From: Paenibacillus lautus NBRC 15380
GTDB taxonomy: Bacteria; Bacillota; Bacilli; Paenibacillales; Paenibacillaceae
Direction of reading: 5' to 3'
Length of the DNA stretch: 64,000 nt
Assembly: GCF_004000945.1 (NCBI RefSeq)
Contig: NZ_BIMF01000001.1
Location: 310,001 to 374,000, forward strand
Shown: positions 62,635-64,000 of the stretch, piece by piece
Position numbering within the stretch: the first letter of the stretch is position 1
Layout: the number at the start of each line of letters is the position of its first letter
The notes under the pieces: model-generated
Told to the model about the DNA's origin: nothing
What the model saw: the letters and a program-made list of their open reading frames with translations, nothing else
The model's database searches: none
Program-made: the position numbers and the translations under genes

Positions 62635-64000
62635 TTACTTGTATAATTCCGCTTCCGAGCGCATCCGCCGGCTCAGTCTTACCGGATCGGTATCCTCGGC
62701 AGCGTACGCCTTCAGGAGAATGCGGAACGAAAACGGCTCCGGCTTGAGCGAGTGCTCTGGAGACTGTGCCGGACCGCAGCTGTTGCTGCCAAGTCCGTTC
62801 TGCCGGTAATCCAGATTCAGCGTAATGAAGCTGCGCGGAACAAGGTCGCTGGCATGCGCGGCGGACTCCACATCCTGATCGGTGTACCGGCTCGCACTGA
62901 AATTCAGGTCAGGCTCGCCAACGGCGAGGAGTCCCAATCCCGCGCCATCTGCGAGCGAGATCCAGCGGACATCCGATCGGTTCCCGTTCTCCTGCGGATA
63001 AATATACGGCGTGAACAAGCCGTCCACCGTGCTGCGGTATTCCCCGAACCGTCCCGCTTCCAGGCTGTCCGGGTAGCTTTCCCCAGGTCCTCTGCCGTAC
63101 CACCGGACATGTTCCATGTCGCCCGCGACTTGCATTTGAAGCCCGATTTTCGGCAGCATGGCGGGCGGCGTGCCGATTGGCTTACCCTTCACGTCCATAA
63201 TCATTAGACCGCTGGAAGTGATCGTATAGGTCGTTTCGCAGCGGAAGCCCCAATCATATACCGGCGGTGCAATCCGGGAAATAAGGCGCACCTCCACGCT
63301 GTCTTGGTCCAGTCGCTTCCATTCGAAATGATCGATCCGTTCAGAGAGCCGGTCCAGATGGGCCTTGCGCCAATCCGGAAGCACGTACATATCGTTATCG
63401 ATCGGCGGACGCCAGAAATTCAGCGCCGGTCCGCCAAGCGTGATTCTTTTGCCATGGATGGACAAGCTTTGGAACCCGGAACGGAGGGTGCTGAGTGACA
63501 GCTGAAAGCTGCCATTCTTCACTTGAAGGCTGTGCTTCTCCTCGCTAATCTGTAGAGGCCCCCGCCGCAGGGCAGCCGTTGGCTCGAATTCGGGCTTCGA
63601 CGATTCCCGCAGCATAAGCTGGGACCACGCCACCTCATGTCCCCGTTCCGCCCAGCGGCAGTCCGCAGCCAGCGAGAGGGATACCTCAAGCCACAGCTCG
63701 GCATAAGGACTCGCGCCGATTGTCGCTTGCTCCAAGACCACCAGGAGGCTTAGCTCCGCGCTTGTGCCTGCTTCGATGCGGGGAAGCTCCAGTACCCCGC
63801 TATGGACAAGCTGTCCATCGGCCAACACCCGGTAATGGGCCTCCAGATGATCCAGCGAAATGAAATCATAGCGGTTCGCAATGTGCAGCAAATCCTGATT
63901 CGGCATCGTCATACGGACAGGCTCAATGACCTTTTTGTATTCCAGAAGTCCAGGCGAAGGCGTCCGGTCCGGACGGACCAAACCGTCGATGACAAAATTG
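62635..64000 (-). CDS. Beta-galactosidase, glycoside hydrolase family 2, C-terminal part only
   Basis: The window shows about 455 C-terminal residues; the frame is open to the right edge and the N-terminal and catalytic domains lie outside. The start of the visible part, FVIDGLVRPDRTPSPGLLEYKKVIEP, is the typical junction after the LacZ barrel. It continues with the Ig-like domain and the Bgal_small_N beta-sandwich (LNFWRPPIDND, RVRWYGRGP-like HVRWYGRGPGESYPD, YIYPQENGNRSDVRW). Hydrolyses terminal beta-galactosides in the family; likely cytosolic. Upstream member of a unit with the MFS gene. Confidence 0.93.
   Translation of the reverse strand, partial: NFVIDGLVRPDRTPSPGLLEYKKVIEPVRMTMPNQDLLHIANRYDFISLDHLEAHYRVLADGQLVHSGVLELPRIEAGTSAELSLLVVLEQATIGASPYAELWLEVSLSLAADCRWAERGHEVAWSQLMLRESSKPEFEPTAALRRGPLQISEEKHSLQVKNGSFQLSLSTLRSGFQSLSIHGKRITLGGPALNFWRPPIDNDMYVLPDWRKAHLDRLSERIDHFEWKRLDQDSVEVRLISRIAPPVYDWGFRCETTYTITSSGLMIMDVKGKPIGTPPAMLPKIGLQMQVAGDMEHVRWYGRGPGESYPDSLEAGRFGEYRSTVDGLFTPYIYPQENGNRSDVRWISLADGAGLGLLAVGEPDLNFSASRYTDQDVESAAHASDLVPRSFITLNLDYRQNGLGSNSCGPAQSPEHSLKPEPFSFRILLKAYAAEDTDPVRLSRRMRSEAELYK

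Noticed and set aside
1..64000. tRNA, rRNA, CRISPR arrays, transposases, prophage or integrase genes, origin of replication
   Set aside because: None could be supported on either strand.

Overview
The window looks like a chromosomal segment of a Paenibacillus-type (Paenibacillaceae, Firmicutes) bacterium. Reasons: moderate GC, strong AGGAGG-type ribosome sites with frequent TTG/GTG starts, many carbohydrate ABC transporters, a YesM/YesN-type two-component pair, DUF5696 and YIP1 proteins beside sugar permeases, GH26/GH2 enzymes, and a CIRCE operator. No tRNA, rRNA, CRISPR array, insertion sequence or prophage was seen.

Layout. 1-5057 (minus): a truncated Gfo/Idh/MocA dehydrogenase and a hotdog thioesterase, then an RbsB-A-C-like sugar ABC importer. 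5233-6587: a GNAT acetyltransferase and an SGNH hydrolase. 6923-13678: an unusual Dpp/Opp-like transporter. A fused double ATPase gene is divergent from two permeases with long extra N-terminal regions and from a binding lipoprotein whose two parts are in circularly permuted order. 14012-14554: a small alpha/beta hydrolase. 14883-31636 (minus): an approximately 17 kb beta-mannan operon with two binding proteins (one a 985-residue membrane-anchored form), two permease pairs, an NHL-repeat surface protein, a YIP1 protein, a DUF5696 protein, a GH26 mannanase and a GH2 mannosidase. A LacI-type regulator gene (32068-33111) lies upstream. No ATPase gene is in this operon, so it probably borrows a shared MsmX-type ATPase (inference).

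33333-42788: mixed single genes. These are a secreted protein with six exact-period 16-residue repeats, a VOC protein, an RlmA-like methyltransferase, a broken gene next to a small XRE regulator, a secreted erythromycin-esterase-like protein, a DUF4097 lipoprotein, an S51 peptidase, a DinB protein divergent from a YafY-type regulator, and a low-GC Vat/CatB-type acetyltransferase. The last has a complete translational-attenuation leader (promoter, 17-codon leader ORF, hairpin ending at the ribosome site).

42872-54196: an amino-sugar operon (minus) with binding protein, two permeases, TIM-barrel isomerase, two Gfo/Idh/MocA dehydrogenases, NagB-like and NagA-like proteins. It faces a divergent histidine kinase/AraC response regulator pair, and three direct repeats lie between them. 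54214-58241: GrpB-like protein, NAD(P)H oxidoreductase divergent from an HxlR regulator, and a PadR regulator plus MFS exporter behind a 16+16 bp palindrome. 58465-64000: a DUF3298-like protein, htpG with a perfect CIRCE, an MFS transporter, and the C-terminal part of a GH2 beta-galactosidase running off the right edge.

Most interesting: the permuted binding protein with its modified permeases, the antibiotic-type attenuator before the acetyltransferase, the multi-protein mannan uptake operon, and the amino-sugar operon that pairs redox enzymes with variant NagA/NagB proteins.
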